A stretch of DNA of 64,000 bases from Stomorhina lunata. Lineage: Eukaryota; Arthropoda; Insecta; Diptera; Rhiniidae. The notes under the pieces were generated by a model. It was not told the origin of the DNA. It saw only the letters and a list, made by a program, of their open reading frames with translations, and did no database searches. A program made the position numbers and the translations under genes. Positions 24,310-35,794 of the stretch are shown here, in pieces; position 1 is the first letter of the stretch; each line of letters begins with the position of its first letter. The stretch is from the NCBI GenBank assembly GCA_933228675.1, contig OW121742.1, positions 19,310,850 through 19,374,849 on the forward strand. The letters run 5' to 3'.

Positions 24310-26325
24310 CAATTTATTTTCTATAAAAAAATTTTCAATGAAAATATTTTTCTATAGAAAAATTTTCAATGAAAATATTTTTTTATAGAAAAATTTTCAA
24401 TGAAAATATTTTTCTATAGAAAAATTTTCAATGAAAATATTTTTCTATAGAAAAATTTTCAATGAAAATATTTTTCTATAGAAAAATTTTCAATGAAAAT
24501 ATTTTTTTATAGAAAAATTTTCAATGAAAATATTTTTCTATAGAAAAATTTTCAATGAAAATATTTTTCTATAGAAAAATTTTCAATGAAAATATTTTTC
24601 TATAGAAAAATTTTCAATGAAAATATTTTTTTATAGAAAAATTGTCAATGAAAATATTTTCCTATAGAAAAATTTTCAATGAAAACATTTTTCTATAGAA
24701 AAATTTTCGATGAAAATATTTTTTATAGAAAAATTTTCAATGAAAATATTTTTCTATACAAAAATTTTCAATGAAAATATTTTTTTATAGAAAAATTTTC
24801 AATGAAAGTATTTTTCTATAGAAAAATTTTCAATGAAAATATTTTTCTACAGAAAATTTTTCAATGAAAATATTTGTCTAAAGAAAAATTTTCAATGAAA
24901 ACATTTTTCTATAGAAAATTTTTTGATGAAAATATTTTTTATAGAAAAATTTTCAATGAAAACATTTTTCTATAGAAAAATTTTTGATGAAAATATTTTT
25001 TATAGAAAAATATTCCACAAAAATATTTTTCTATAGAAAAATTTTCAATAAAAATGTTTTTTATAGAAAAATTTTCAATGAAAATATTTTTCTATAGAAG
25101 CATTTTTGACATGTATTTTTCTATAGAAAAATTTTTAATTTTTGACATGTATTTTTCTTTAAAAAAAATTTTCGATTTTTGACATGTATTTTTCTATAGA
25201 AAAATTTTCAATGAAAATATTTTTCTATAGAAAATTTTTCAATGAAAATATTTTTCTATAAAAAAATTTTCAATGCAAACATTTTCCTATAGAAAAATTT
25301 TCGATGAAAATATTTTTATAGAAAAATTTTCAATGAAAATATTTTTCTATAGAAAAATTTTCAATGAAAATATTTTTTTATAGAAAAATTTTCAATGAAA
25401 ATATTTTTCTATAGAAAAATGTTCAATCAAAATATTTTTCTATTAAAAAATTTTCAATGAAAATATTTTTCTATAGAAAAATTTTCAATGAAAATATTTT
25501 TCTATAGAAAAATGTTCAATGAAAATATTTTTCTATAGTAAAATCTTCAATGAAAATATTTTTCTATAGAAAAATTTTCAATGAAAATATTTTTCTATTG
25601 AAAAGTTTTTAATGAAAATATTTTTCTATAGAAAAATTTTCAATGAATATATTTTTCTACAGAAAATTTTTCAATGAAAATATTTGTCTATAGAAAAATT
25701 TTCAATGAAAACATTTTTCTATAGAAAAATTTTTGATGAAAATATTTTTATAGAAAAATTTTCATTGAAAACATTTTTCTATAGAAAAATTTTTGATGAA
25801 AATATTTTTTATAGAAAAATATTCCACAAAAATATTTTTCTATAGAAAAACTTTCAATGAAAATATTTTTCTATAGAAAAATTTTCAATAAAAATGTTTT
25901 TTATAGAAAAATTTTCAATGAAAATATTTTTCTATAGAAAAATTTTTGACATGTATTTTTCTATAGAAAAATTTTTAATTTTTGACATGTATTTTTCTTT
26001 AAAAAAAAATTTCGATTTTTGACATGTATTTTTCTATAGAAAAATTTTCAATGAAAATATTTTTCTATAGAAAATTTTTCAATGAAAATATTTTTCTATA
26101 AAAAAATTTTCAATGCATACATTTTCCTATAGAAAATTTTTCGATGAAAATATTTTTTATAGAAAAATTTTTAATGAAAATATTTTTCTATAGAAAAATT
26201 TTCGATGAAAATATTTTTCTATGGAAAAATTTTCGATGAAAATATTGTTCTTTAGAAAAATTGTCGATAAAAATATTTTTCTATAGAAAATTGTTCGATG
26301 AAAATATTTTTCTATAGAAATGCAT
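24310..26325. repeat. CTATAG minisatellite array with TTCAATGAAAATA spacer (31 bp)
   Basis: About 64 units of TTTTTCTATAGAAAAATT followed by TTCAATGAAAATA. A distinctive triple insert containing TTTTTGACATGTATTTTTC occurs at 25108 and again at 25948, exactly 840 bp apart with matching flanks, so an 840-bp block of about 27 units was duplicated in tandem. Confidence 0.96.
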
Positions 26326-26464
26326 TTGTATGCTCTTTACAATTGTTGCGTATCGTGTATGTGTGTCAGCAGATTTTATTTGCCTATAACTAGTTAAAGC
26401 AAATTAATTACTTGCCCTATGGCTGAATTAAAACATTGCATTTAAACTATAATATAAAAAACAA

Positions 26465-27087
26465 TTACGTCGAATTAAGAACGGCCCCTAAGGGTAGTTG
26501 CTTTAAACGGTCGAAGAAGAAGGGACTTTTGGAACTTTTACCTCTAAGAGGGTAAAAACGAGGGTAAAAAAGGGGAAAAAATCGAAAACGCTAAATCTCC
26601 TAAAGTAATAGGTATAGAAACAAAATTAAAATTACGTTTTAAACAGCTATGAAAATAAGCGGACAGGTGTTTGGTACTTTTTTGAAACTATGTCCGATAG
26701 GGGGTAAAAAAGGGTGAAAATAGTTTTTTTGGCACCTTTTTAACCCACTCTTATATTTTAAACTAAAGAATATAGAAAGAAACTTGGTACTGCAATCAAT
26801 AGATGTAAAAGAAACATGAAACACGTATTTGGTACTTTTTTGATTTTGGAGCCAAAATGGGTAAAAAAGAGATAAAATGATAACTTAACATCTCCAAAGT
26901 AATATCAATAGGAACATTATACATTATGTTAAATGCGTTTTAAAAAAATGTACCGAATTCAATTGGCACCAAAAAAGTACCAAATATACATATGGAACTT
27001 TTAGAAATTAGGGAATAAAAAGGGGGAAAAATTAGTTTCATTTTAAACAAATGAATGTTTGTCTGTATGTATGTTCTTTATAGAATA
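26465..27087. mobile_element. Dispersed repeat-like sequence with TTTGGTACTTTTTT motifs
   Basis: Compositionally distinct stretch with GGGTAAAAAAGGG runs and three or more degenerate copies of a unit containing TTTGGTACTTTTTTGA (near 26670 and 26830, and an inverted AAAAAAGTACCAAA near 26970). It ends with ATGTTTGTCTGTATGTATG, a phrase common in dipteran dispersed repeats. I infer a decayed non-coding mobile element; no transposase is visible. Confidence 0.45.
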
Positions 27088-27690
27088 GTAAACTGTGAAT
27101 TTGATTATGTTATGCTCTTTAGCGAAGATGTTGTGGATAAGCCGGCGAAGGTTTTAAAGTTGATAAGACTAATTTCCGACAGATGGCGCCACTGAAAATT
27201 ACTAAAAATTAATTAAATCGTAAACTGTACATTTGATCATGCTATGATCTTTAGCGAAGTTGTAGCGCATAAGCCGACGAAGGCTTTTTAGTTGGTATGA
27301 AAAATTTCCGACAGGTGGCGCTACAGAAACTTATTCAAAGTCAATTTAATCGTAATCTGTACATTTAATCATGCTACAATCTTTAGCAAAGTTGTTGCAC
27401 ATGAGCCGACGAAGGTTTCTTAGTTGGTATGAAGAAATTTCGACAGGTGGCGCCACTGAAATTTACTCAAAGTCAATTTAATCGTATGCTGTACATTTAA
27501 TCATGCTATAATCTTCAGCAAAGTTGTTACGGATAAGCCGAAGAAGGTTTATGAATTGGAATGAGCAAAGTCCGACAGGTGGCGCCACAGAAAATTACTT
27601 AAAATTAATTAAATCGTAAACTGTGCATTTGATCAGACTATAATCTTTATTCTAATCCAAAATTATTCAAAATGAGTTAAACTGTAAACT
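27088..27690. repeat. 132-bp tandem repeat, four units plus a partial
   Basis: The phrase CGTAAACTGTACATTTGATC begins the units. GTA anchors are at 27088, 27220, 27352, 27484 and 27616, exactly 132 bp each time despite many substitutions. Each unit carries CTTTAGCGAAG, AAGCCGACGAAGG and GACAGGTGGCGCCAC. Stop codons occur in every frame, so it is not coding. It directly follows the dispersed repeat at 26465-27087 and may be that element's internal repeat region. Confidence 0.93.
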
Positions 27691-28534
27691 ATGCAAACTA
27701 TGTGTTGGTCGGACAAAATAAATCAAATAATTCAAAATTAACTGAATATTTCTACAATGTCTTTCCTCTAAATTTATTTTAGCACTTTATAATATAAAAT
27801 ATATAAAAACTTTAAAATTTTCCTCAAAATGCTTATCATAAAGCTCCGAGCAAGACTCGGTCTACCAGGTACTGTAATACATTATATATACAAATGCTCA
27901 CACATGGAATGTACGTAGCCCAGGAAATTTTAAAATTTACCTTATTTTTTGAACAGACCTCGTATTGTTTTGTTAATGTTGTTTTTTTTTCTAGAGGTTC
28001 ATAACTTTTAATTATTTACTTTATTTAGTTTTTTGATTTGATTTGATTTGCATAAAATTAGCTGATATTCAAAAAATATTATCTCATCTCTTCTGCGTAA
28101 ATTTAAATTAATTTAAAAATATTAGCATTTGTTTAAAATTGTATTTGAATAATTATAAGTCAAAATGTAAAATCTTTAATTAAATTATGAATAAAAATTA
28201 GTTAATTAAGATGGCAAATTAATGATAAATAATAAGAATAAGAAAAAATCAGCATTAAATAGATTTATAGATTTATTAATTTCTTTTTTTTAGTTTAATT
28301 TAAATTTAAATCTTAAACGTGCTGAGGGCGATGGTTTAATTAGTTCGATGAGCAAAAATATTTGCTGTTATGTCCAGGTCTACTTCAAACGTGATATTGG
28401 TTTAAAACATTCATAGAAATGATCTCTTGTGAATGGGTTTTAAAATCTCTACATACATTTTCGAGTTTTAATGACATAAGATTGACAATAGTTTCAATTA
28501 AGGGTTATATTATGATATTTTTTCTTTGAGCTCT
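27691..28534. other. Intergenic DNA upstream of Kazal-like gene 2
   Basis: AT-rich unique sequence. A short hairpin CCGAGCAAGACTCGG lies near 27846. No other feature recognised. Confidence 0.35.
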
Positions 28535-28542
28535 TATAAAAG
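28535..28542 (+). promoter_or_regulatory. TATA box of Kazal-like gene 2
   Basis: TATAAAAG lies 83 bp before the ATG. A TCAAATC initiator-like sequence begins near 28561, at the expected spacing. Confidence 0.65.
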
Positions 28543-28617
28543 CTTTCAATTTATCGAGTTTCAAATCATTTAAAAAATTATCATCCCAACCTTAAGAATC
28601 ATCTCAGATCCGTAAAG

Positions 28618-29122
28618 ATGAAATTCTTATCAGTTATTATTTTGGGTAAGTTCAAAAATAAAGTAGACATTTCAAACAAAATGTAGAAATTTTACCTTAT
28701 TTCTGTTTAAACTATTCCCAGCCATCTTCTTCATTTGCTCTATCCAAGCTCAACAAATTGGAGACTGCCATAGTCCCTGTCATTTACTCTATCAACCCGT
28801 CTGTGGATTCAACGGCAAATGCCACAAAGTTTTCAGCAACGATTGTTTCTTGAAGAAGGGAGCCTGTGAAGGTGAAAAGGGTATGTTTTAGATAGCAATA
28901 TGACTCAATAAATATTAGGGCAATGGTCTGGGATAACTCCTATGAAAATTTGATACTAGTTTTAAGCTATGACCGTGCCTTAAATTAGTATAGTTTAGTG
29001 CAATATATATTTCTTAAATGTTAATATAACTAATAAATTTTTTTTATTTTGATTAATTTTTAGAATACAAACAAGTTCAAATGGAAGAATGCAAAAACCG
29101 CACTGATGAAATTTGCAAATAG
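28618..29122 (+). CDS. Secreted Kazal-type protein 2 (81 aa)
   Basis: Exons 28618-28645, 28722-28880 and 29064-29122 with two phase-1 introns (donors GTAAGT and GTATGT; acceptors CCCAG and TTTAG). The first exon is 28 nt, the same length as in Kazal-like gene 1. The signal peptide MKFLSVIILAIFFICSIQA is followed by QQIGDCHSPC, then the Kazal core QPVCGFNGKCHKVFSNDC and the sixth cysteine in KGACEG. Exon 3 (EYKQVQMEECKNRTDEICK) adds two cysteines, giving the same 6+2 layout as gene 1. Two AATAAA signals follow at 29134 and 29145. It is likely an extracellular protease inhibitor or a Kazal-fold protein with another role. Genes 1 and 2 are the closest pair in the cluster and probably tandem duplicates. 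Confidence 0.92.
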
Positions 29123-29280
29123 TAAAAACTTAAAATAAACTTTTAATAAAAAATTAAAAAATGTCTTTTATAATTCAATTCCAAAAGCAAAAAGTTAAGT
29201 CATCGACCAACATTGATCATATTAACCCCTTTTTCGAGGCTCAGTACTATTACAAATTACCACAAGTTATGACGGGCATA

Positions 29281-32010
29281 GATAGAGCAATTTGGGCAAA
29301 AATCTGTGATTACTAAAAAATATTTCAAAATTCGTACTAAAACCTAATTTTTTGAAAATTTTTATATGAAAATATAAAACATCGATTTCCTTTGAAACTA
29401 GAAGAGATAGAGCAGTTTGGGCAAAAATCTGTGATCATTAAAAAAAAAAATTCAAAATTCTTGCTAAAACCAAATTTTTTGAAAATTTTTATATGAAAAT
29501 ATAAAACTTCGATTTCCTTGGAAACTAAAAGAGATAGAGCAATTTGGGCAAAAATCTGTGATCACTAAAAAAAAAACTAATTTTTTAAAATTTTTTTATG
29601 AAAATATAAAACTTTGATTTTCTTGGAAACTAGGAGAGATAGAGCAATTTGGGCAAAAATCTGTGATCACTTAAAAAAAATTCAAAATTCGTACTAAAAT
29701 CAAATTTTTTGATAATTTTTGTATGAAAATACAAAACTTCGATTTCCTTGGAAACTAGAAGAGATAGAGCAATTTGGGCAAAAATCTGTGATCACAAAAA
29801 AAAATTCAAAATTCCTAATAAAACCAAATTTTTTGAAAATTTTTATATGGAAATATAAAACTTCGATTTCCTTGGAAACTAGAAGAGATAGAGCAATTTG
29901 GGCAAAAATCTGTGATCATTAAAAAAAAATTCAAAATTCTTACTAAAACCAAATTTTTTGAAAATTTTTATATGAAAATATAAAACTTTGATTTCCTTGG
30001 AAACTAGAAGAGATAGAGCAATTTGGGCAAAAATCTGTGATCACTAAAAAATATTTCAAAATTCGTACTAAAACCAAATTTTTTTATGGAAATATAAAAC
30101 TTCGATTTCCCTGGAAACTAGAGGAGATAGAGCAATTTGGGCAAAAATCTGTGATCACTAAAAAAAAACTAATTTTTTGAAAATTTTTATATGAAAATAT
30201 AAAACTTCGATTTCCTTGGAAACTAGAAGAGATAGAGCAATTTGGGCCAAAATCTGTGATCACAAAAAAAATTTCAAAATTCCTAGTAAAACCTAATTTT
30301 TTGAAAATTTTTGTATGAAAATACAAAACTTCGATTTCCTTGGAAACTAGAAGAGATAGAGCAATTTGGGCAAAAATCTGTGATCACTTAAAAAAAATTC
30401 AAAATTCGTACTAAAACCAAATTTTTTGAAAATTTTTATATGGAAATATAAAACTTCGATTTCCTTGGAAACTAGAAGAGATAGAGCAATTTGGGCAAAA
30501 ATCTGTGATCATTAAAAATAATTCAAAATTCTTACTAAAACCAAATTTTTTGAAAATTTTTATATGAAAATATAAAACTTCGATTTCCTTGGAAACTAGA
30601 AGAGATAGAGCAATTTGGGCAAAAATCTGTGATCACTAAAAAATATTTCAAAATTCATACTAAAACCAAATTTTTTTATGGAAATATAAAACTTCGATTT
30701 CCCTGGAAACTAGAGGAGATAGAGCAATTTGGGCAAAAATCTGTGATCACTAAAAAAAAACTAATTTTTTTAAATTTTTTTATGAAAATATAAAACTTTG
30801 ATTTCCTTGGAAACTAGAAGAGATAGAGCAATTTGGGCAAAAATCTGTGATCACTAAAAAAATTGCAAAATTCGTACTAAAATCTAATTTATTGAAAATT
30901 TTTATATGAAAATATAAAACTTCGATTTTCTTGGAAACTAGAAGAGATAGAGCAATTTGTGATCACTTAAAAAAAATTCAAAATTCGTACTAAAACCAAA
31001 TTTTTTGAAAATTTTTATATGGAAATATAAAACTTCGATTTCCTTGGAAACTAGAAGAGATAGAGCAATTTGGGCAAAAATCTGTGATCATTAAAAAAAA
31101 AATTTAAAATTCTTACTAAAACCAAATTTTTTGAAAATTTTTATATGAAAATATAAAACTTTGATTTCCTTGGAAACTAGAAGAGATAGAGCAATTTGGG
31201 CAAAAATCTGTGATCACTAAAAAATATTTCAAAATTCGTACTAAAACCAAATTTTTTTATGGAAATATAAAACTTCGATTTCCCTGGAAACTAGAGGAGA
31301 TAGAGCAATTTGGGCAAAAATCTGTGATCACTAAAAAAAAACTAATTTTTTTAATTTTTTTTATGAAAATATAAAACTTTGATTTCCTTGGAAACTAGAA
31401 GAGATAGAGCAATTTGGGCAAAAATCTGTGATCACTAAAAAAATTGCAAAATTCGTACTAAAATCTAATTTATTGAAAATTTTTATATGGAAATATAAAA
31501 CTTCGATTTTCTTGGAAACTAGAAGAGATAGAGCAATTTGTGATTACTTAAAAAAAATTCAAAATTCGTACTAAAACCAAATTTTTTGAAAATTTTTATA
31601 TGGAAATATAAAACTTCGATTTCCTTGGAAACTAGAAGAGATAGAGCAATTTGGGCAAAAATCTGTGATCATTAAAAAAAATTCAAAATTCTTACTAAAA
31701 CCAAATTTTTTGAAAATTTTTATATGAAAATATAAAACTTTGATTTCCTTGGAAACTAGAAGAGATAGAGCAATTTGGGCAAAAATCTGTGATCACTAAA
31801 AAATATTTCAAAATTCGTACTAAAACCAAATTTTTTGAAAATTGTTTATGGAAATATAAAACTTCGATTTCCCTGGAAACTAGAGGAGATAGAGCAATTT
31901 GGGCAAAAATCTGTGATCACTAAAAAAAACTAATTTTTTGAAAATTTTTATATGAAAATATAAAACTTCGATTTCCTTGGAAACTAGAAGAGATAGAGCA
32001 ATTTGGGAGT
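29281..32010 (+). repeat. Satellite-like array, monomers of 105-127 bp
   Basis: About 22 monomers, each with GAGATAGAGCAATTTGGGC, AAAAATCTGTGATCACT, an A-run, CAAAATTCGTACTAAAACC and TTCGATTTCCTTGGAAAC. Most are 124-127 bp; some are 105-114 bp because of internal deletions. The variant CCCTGGAAACTAGAGG recurs near 30110, 30705, 31285 and 31875, so about five monomers form a higher-order unit of about 590 bp. The last monomer ends where the 3' region of the minus-strand secreted-protein gene begins. Open frames here are repeat artefacts. Confidence 0.96.
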
Positions 32011-32245
32011 CGGTATATAAATCAAAATATTTTATTTTTTACTCTAAATTTCAAAATGTAGACTTAAAACCAAACATAACCAAACTTTCCTTATACACCA
32101 AGTCCACACAAAAGTACCCCTAATACATCTGGTTTTATGATAATCGTAGAGGTCTGTTTAAATCTAAGCTTAATCTAGTAAATATTATAAAATAAAACAT
32201 TGTTTAAATAATATATTAAAGTTAAATATTTACATAAAACTAATA

Positions 32246-32798
32246 TTACGATCGTCTCCACAAATCAATAAGTTTTCCAATGATCGTACCAAAACGCTCT
32301 ATGCCGACCCTAAACGAGGGACTTCTTTGACCCAAGTTTGATGTAGTAGAAGCAGGCGAACGATTAAGGTCAGGTGACAAAGTTGTTGTAGTACTACTTG
32401 TTGTAGTTTCCTCCAATTCCGAAGAGGATAATGCTTCTTTGTGGGAGCGAGAATTATCTTCCGGTTCCTTTTCCACTTGACTAAGCAAAGCATAAAGTCT
32501 CTCTTCCGATGAAGAGTCAAAGAGGTTGTGTTCTTGAAGATCCCTTAAGAGCATACCCTGAATTTGCCTCGGTCTTTGTACGATTTCGTTTTCGTAATCA
32601 TCGTAGGCGGGATGTTTTAGAAGACGTTCCAATTTTTCTTTGAGATCAAGAACAGGTTGGGAGTGGGATAAATAGGGAAGAGCTAGATATTGGGAATAGA
32701 AAAAAATTGAAAAATTTATTTTTGAAAAATTCAAAAGATCTTATTTACTTACTTATTAGCAAAATATAGCTTAAAATTTTTAGTTGAGTATAAATCAT
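32246..32798 (-). CDS. Secreted protein of unknown family (160 aa)
   Basis: Exon 1 is 32798-32753 (15 codons plus one base) and exon 2 is 32682-32246, joined by a 70-bp phase-1 intron (donor GTAAGT, acceptor ATCTAG). The predicted start MIYTQLKILSYILLI is hydrophobic and reads into LPYLSHS, a plausible signal peptide of about 23 residues. The mature chain has no cysteine. It has a charged helical stretch (LDLKEKLERLLKHP, then RDLQEHNLFD), an acidic Ser/Glu region, a Thr/Ser-rich mucin-like block (EETTTSSTTTTLSPD) and a basic amphipathic tail (GTIIGKLIDLWRRS). An open frame runs from exon 2 into the intron with another Met, but the spliced start supplies the signal peptide. A TATA box lies at 32878-32885; a possible poly(A) signal (TTTATT on the plus strand) is at 32031-32036. 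I do not recognise the family. Confidence 0.78.
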
Positions 32799-32877
32799 TT
32801 TTTATTTAAGATTATTAACAACAGCGCAGATTTGAATAAACAAGATCAAACTAAATAATCTTTATTGAAATCCGTTA

Positions 32878-32885
32878 TATTTATA
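32878..32885 (-). promoter_or_regulatory. TATA box of the 160-aa secreted-protein gene
   Basis: TATAAATA on the minus strand, about 80-90 bp upstream of the ATG at 32798, similar to the promoter spacing of Kazal-like genes 1 and 2. Confidence 0.55.
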
Positions 32886-33054
32886 AACAAAAATATTGGG
32901 AAATATTCTCTACGTGCCCTCAAGAAATGCGTCAGTTTTGTTAGTCAAATTCACGGAAAATCACGTTTTACCATAATTTCGTTTGTTTTATTACATGAAA
33001 TATTATTAAGTTAAAAGCGACACTGTTCAACAAATAGTTCAAATAAATAAAATT

Positions 33055-35120
33055 GTAAAAAAAAAATTCTATGGAAAATTGTTCACTATAAAAATTTTCC
33101 TATAGACAATTTTTCACTATCTAAATTTTTCTATATAAAATTTTTCACTATCAAAATTTTTCTATAGAAAATATTTCACTATAAAAATTTTTCTATAGAA
33201 AATATTTCACTATAAAACTTCTTCTATCGAAAAAGTTTCATTATTAAAATTTTTCTATAGAAAATTTTTCATTATAAATTTTCTATAAAAAAATTTTCAT
33301 TTTAAATTTTATATAGAAAACTTTTCATTATTAAAATTTTTGTATAGAAAACTTTTCTTTCTAAAAGCTTATCTATAGAAAATTTTTCATTATAAAAATT
33401 TTTGTAGTTTTCATTATAAAAAACTTTCTAAAGAAAATTTTTCATTATAAAAAATTTTCTAAAGAAAATTTTTCATTATAAAAAATTTTCTAAAGAAAAT
33501 TTTTCATTATAAAAAATTTTCTAAAGAAAATTTTTCTTTAAAAAATTTTCTATAGGAAAATTTCCTACAGAAAATTTTTCATTATGAAAATGTTTGTATA
33601 GATAACTTTTTTTTATTAAAACTTTTCTACAGAAAAATTTTCTTTATTAAAATTTTTCTGCAGAAAAATGTTCATTAAAAAAATTTTTCTGTCGAAAACT
33701 TTTTCATTAAAACAATTTTTCTGTCGAAAACTTCTTCATTATAAAAATTTTTCTATCGAAAATTTTTCATTATAAATTTTTCAATAGAAAATTTTTTTAT
33801 AGAAAATGTTTCATTATAAAATTTTTTCTATAGAAAATTTGTCATTGTAAAAATTTTCCTATAGAAAATTTTTCATGATAAGAATTTTTCTATAGAAAAT
33901 TTTTCATTATAAGAATTTTTCTATAGACAACTTTTTATTACAAACAATTTTCCATAGAAAATTTTTCATTATAAAAATTATTCTATAGAAAATTTTGCTT
34001 TATTAAAATTTTTCTACAGAAAAATTTTCTTCATCATTATAAAAATTTTTCTATAGAAAATTTTCTAAAGAAAATTTTTCTATAGAAAATTTTCTAAAGA
34101 AAATTTTTCGTTATAAAAAATTTTCTAAACAAAATTTTTCATTATAAAAAATTTTCTAAACAAAATTTTTCATTATAAAAATTTTCTAAAGAAAATTTTT
34201 CACTATAAAAAATTTTTATAATGAAAATTTTTCTTTAAAAAATTTTCTATAGGAAAATTTCCTACAGAAAATTTTTCATTATGAAACTGTTTGTATAGAT
34301 AACTTTTTTTTATTAAAACTTTTCTACAGAAAAATTTTCTTTATTAAAATTTTTCTGCAGAAAAATGTTCATTAAAAAAATTTTTCTGTCGAAAACTTTT
34401 TCATTAAAACAATTTTTCTGTCGAAAACTTCTTCATTATAAAAATTTTTCTATCGAAAATTTTTCATTATAAATTTTTCAATAGAAAATTTTTTTATAGA
34501 AAATGTTTCATTATAAAATTTTTTCTATAGGAATTTGTCATTGTAAAAATTTTCCTATAGAAAATTTTTCATGATAAGAATTTTTCTATAGAAAATTTTT
34601 CATTATAAGAATTTTTCTATAGACAACTTTTTATTACAAACAATTTTCCATAGAAAATTTTTCATTATAAAAATTATTCTATAGAAAATTTAGCTTTATT
34701 AAAATTTTTCTACAGAAAAATTTTCTTCATCATTATAAAAATTTTTCTATAGAAAATTTTAATTATAAAAATTTTTTGATCGAAAATTTTTAATTATAAA
34801 AATTTTTCGATCGAAAATTTTTAATTATAAAAATTTTTCGAGCAAAAATTCTTCTATACAAAATTTTTCATTCATAAAATTTCTATTGAAAATTTTTTAT
34901 TTTAAAAATTTTTCAATTGTTCATTACAAAAATGTTTCTGTAGAAAATTTTTTCATCAAAATTTTATTATAAAATTTTTATATAGAAAATTTTTCATTAT
35001 AAAAATTTTTCTATAGAAATTTTTCATTATAAACATTTTTCTATAGAAAAAATTTCATTCTAAAAATTTTTCTATAAAAATATTTCTTTCAAAAATTGTT
35101 CATTATAAAAGTTTTTTGTT
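33055..35120. repeat. CTATAG minisatellite array with TTTCATTATAAAAA spacer (31 bp)
   Basis: About 65 degenerate units of TTTTTCTATAGAAAATTT and TTCATTATAAAAA, with CTAAAG, CTGTCG and CTACAG variants. A characteristic series of variants starting at 33564 recurs at 34261, 697 bp later, marking a tandem duplication of a block of about 0.65 kb. Confidence 0.94.
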
Positions 35121-35331
35121 GACTAGTGTTATTATAAATATTTTGTTAATAAACATTATTTGTTTGTAGTCGAGTCACAAAGTTTTAAATACGTAATAAT
35201 TAAAATTGTTGAAATTCTTTTGAACATAAAATTCTTACTATTTACGGAAGTTAAAATGAAAGAATTACACTAGAGATTTAAAAATTTATTGAGATTTTTG
35301 ATTAGGGTCCAATGAAGGCTTAGATATTTTT

Positions 35332-35794
35332 TCATTCACTTATATTTTCATAACCAAAAAATATGGTCCAGCGTTCATAGCCTTGCTCGCAGATATAACC
35401 ATCCATAGAGCAATAAATATCACTGTAATCGGTAAAATCTACAAAATAAAACCCAGCAAAATTATCCAAAGCTTCATCAAAAAAATAGGTATTTAAAATT
35501 ATTTACTTTTTCCTTGTTTACAAGCCTCTATATCCATATGACATTTACTCGGGTATTTACGAATACAAGCATCGTCCCCAATCTCTTCCAATAGACAAAT
35601 TTCACTATCAGCTGTTACAGTACAATTCGCCTCATTCCCGCACGATATCGGTGCCGCCTTGATATTTTGATAAAACGATACTGAAATTTGAAATTGTAAA
35701 ACTTGTTTTCTTGATCTTTTCAAGGTTTCGTTTAAATTTTACCCGCCATTAAAGTGAAAAATAGGATAGAATTAAAAAAAATTTGAATATTCAT
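35332..35794 (-). CDS. Secreted Kazal-like cysteine-rich protein 3 (110 aa)
   Basis: Exons 35794-35743, 35680-35507 and 35438-35332, all with phase-1 junctions (donors GTAAAA and GTAAAT; acceptors TTCAG and TGTAG). Exon 1 encodes the signal sequence MNIQIFFNSILFFTLMA. The mature chain has cysteines in the Kazal order (SCGNEANC, EIC, DDAC, SKC, EAC), but the PVCG and YxN landmarks are gone, so inhibitor activity cannot be assumed. Exon 3 (from NFTDYSDIYCSMDGYICEQG) carries the extra cysteine pair plus an aromatic tail (RWTIFFGYENISE). Gene structure and cysteine layout tie it to genes 1, 2 and 4; exon 1 is 52 nt as in gene 4. A poly(A) signal (TTTATT on plus) is at 35285-35290. The homology is an inference from layout, not from strong residue identity. 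Confidence 0.82.

Noticed and set aside
30084..30326. Open frames in the 125-bp satellite
   Set aside because: Same peptide repeated with each monomer; frame is lost in most monomers, so not conserved as protein.
32299..32520. Alternative frame inside the 160-aa secreted-protein gene
   Set aside because: Overlaps the supported frame, has no signal peptide and no splice support.
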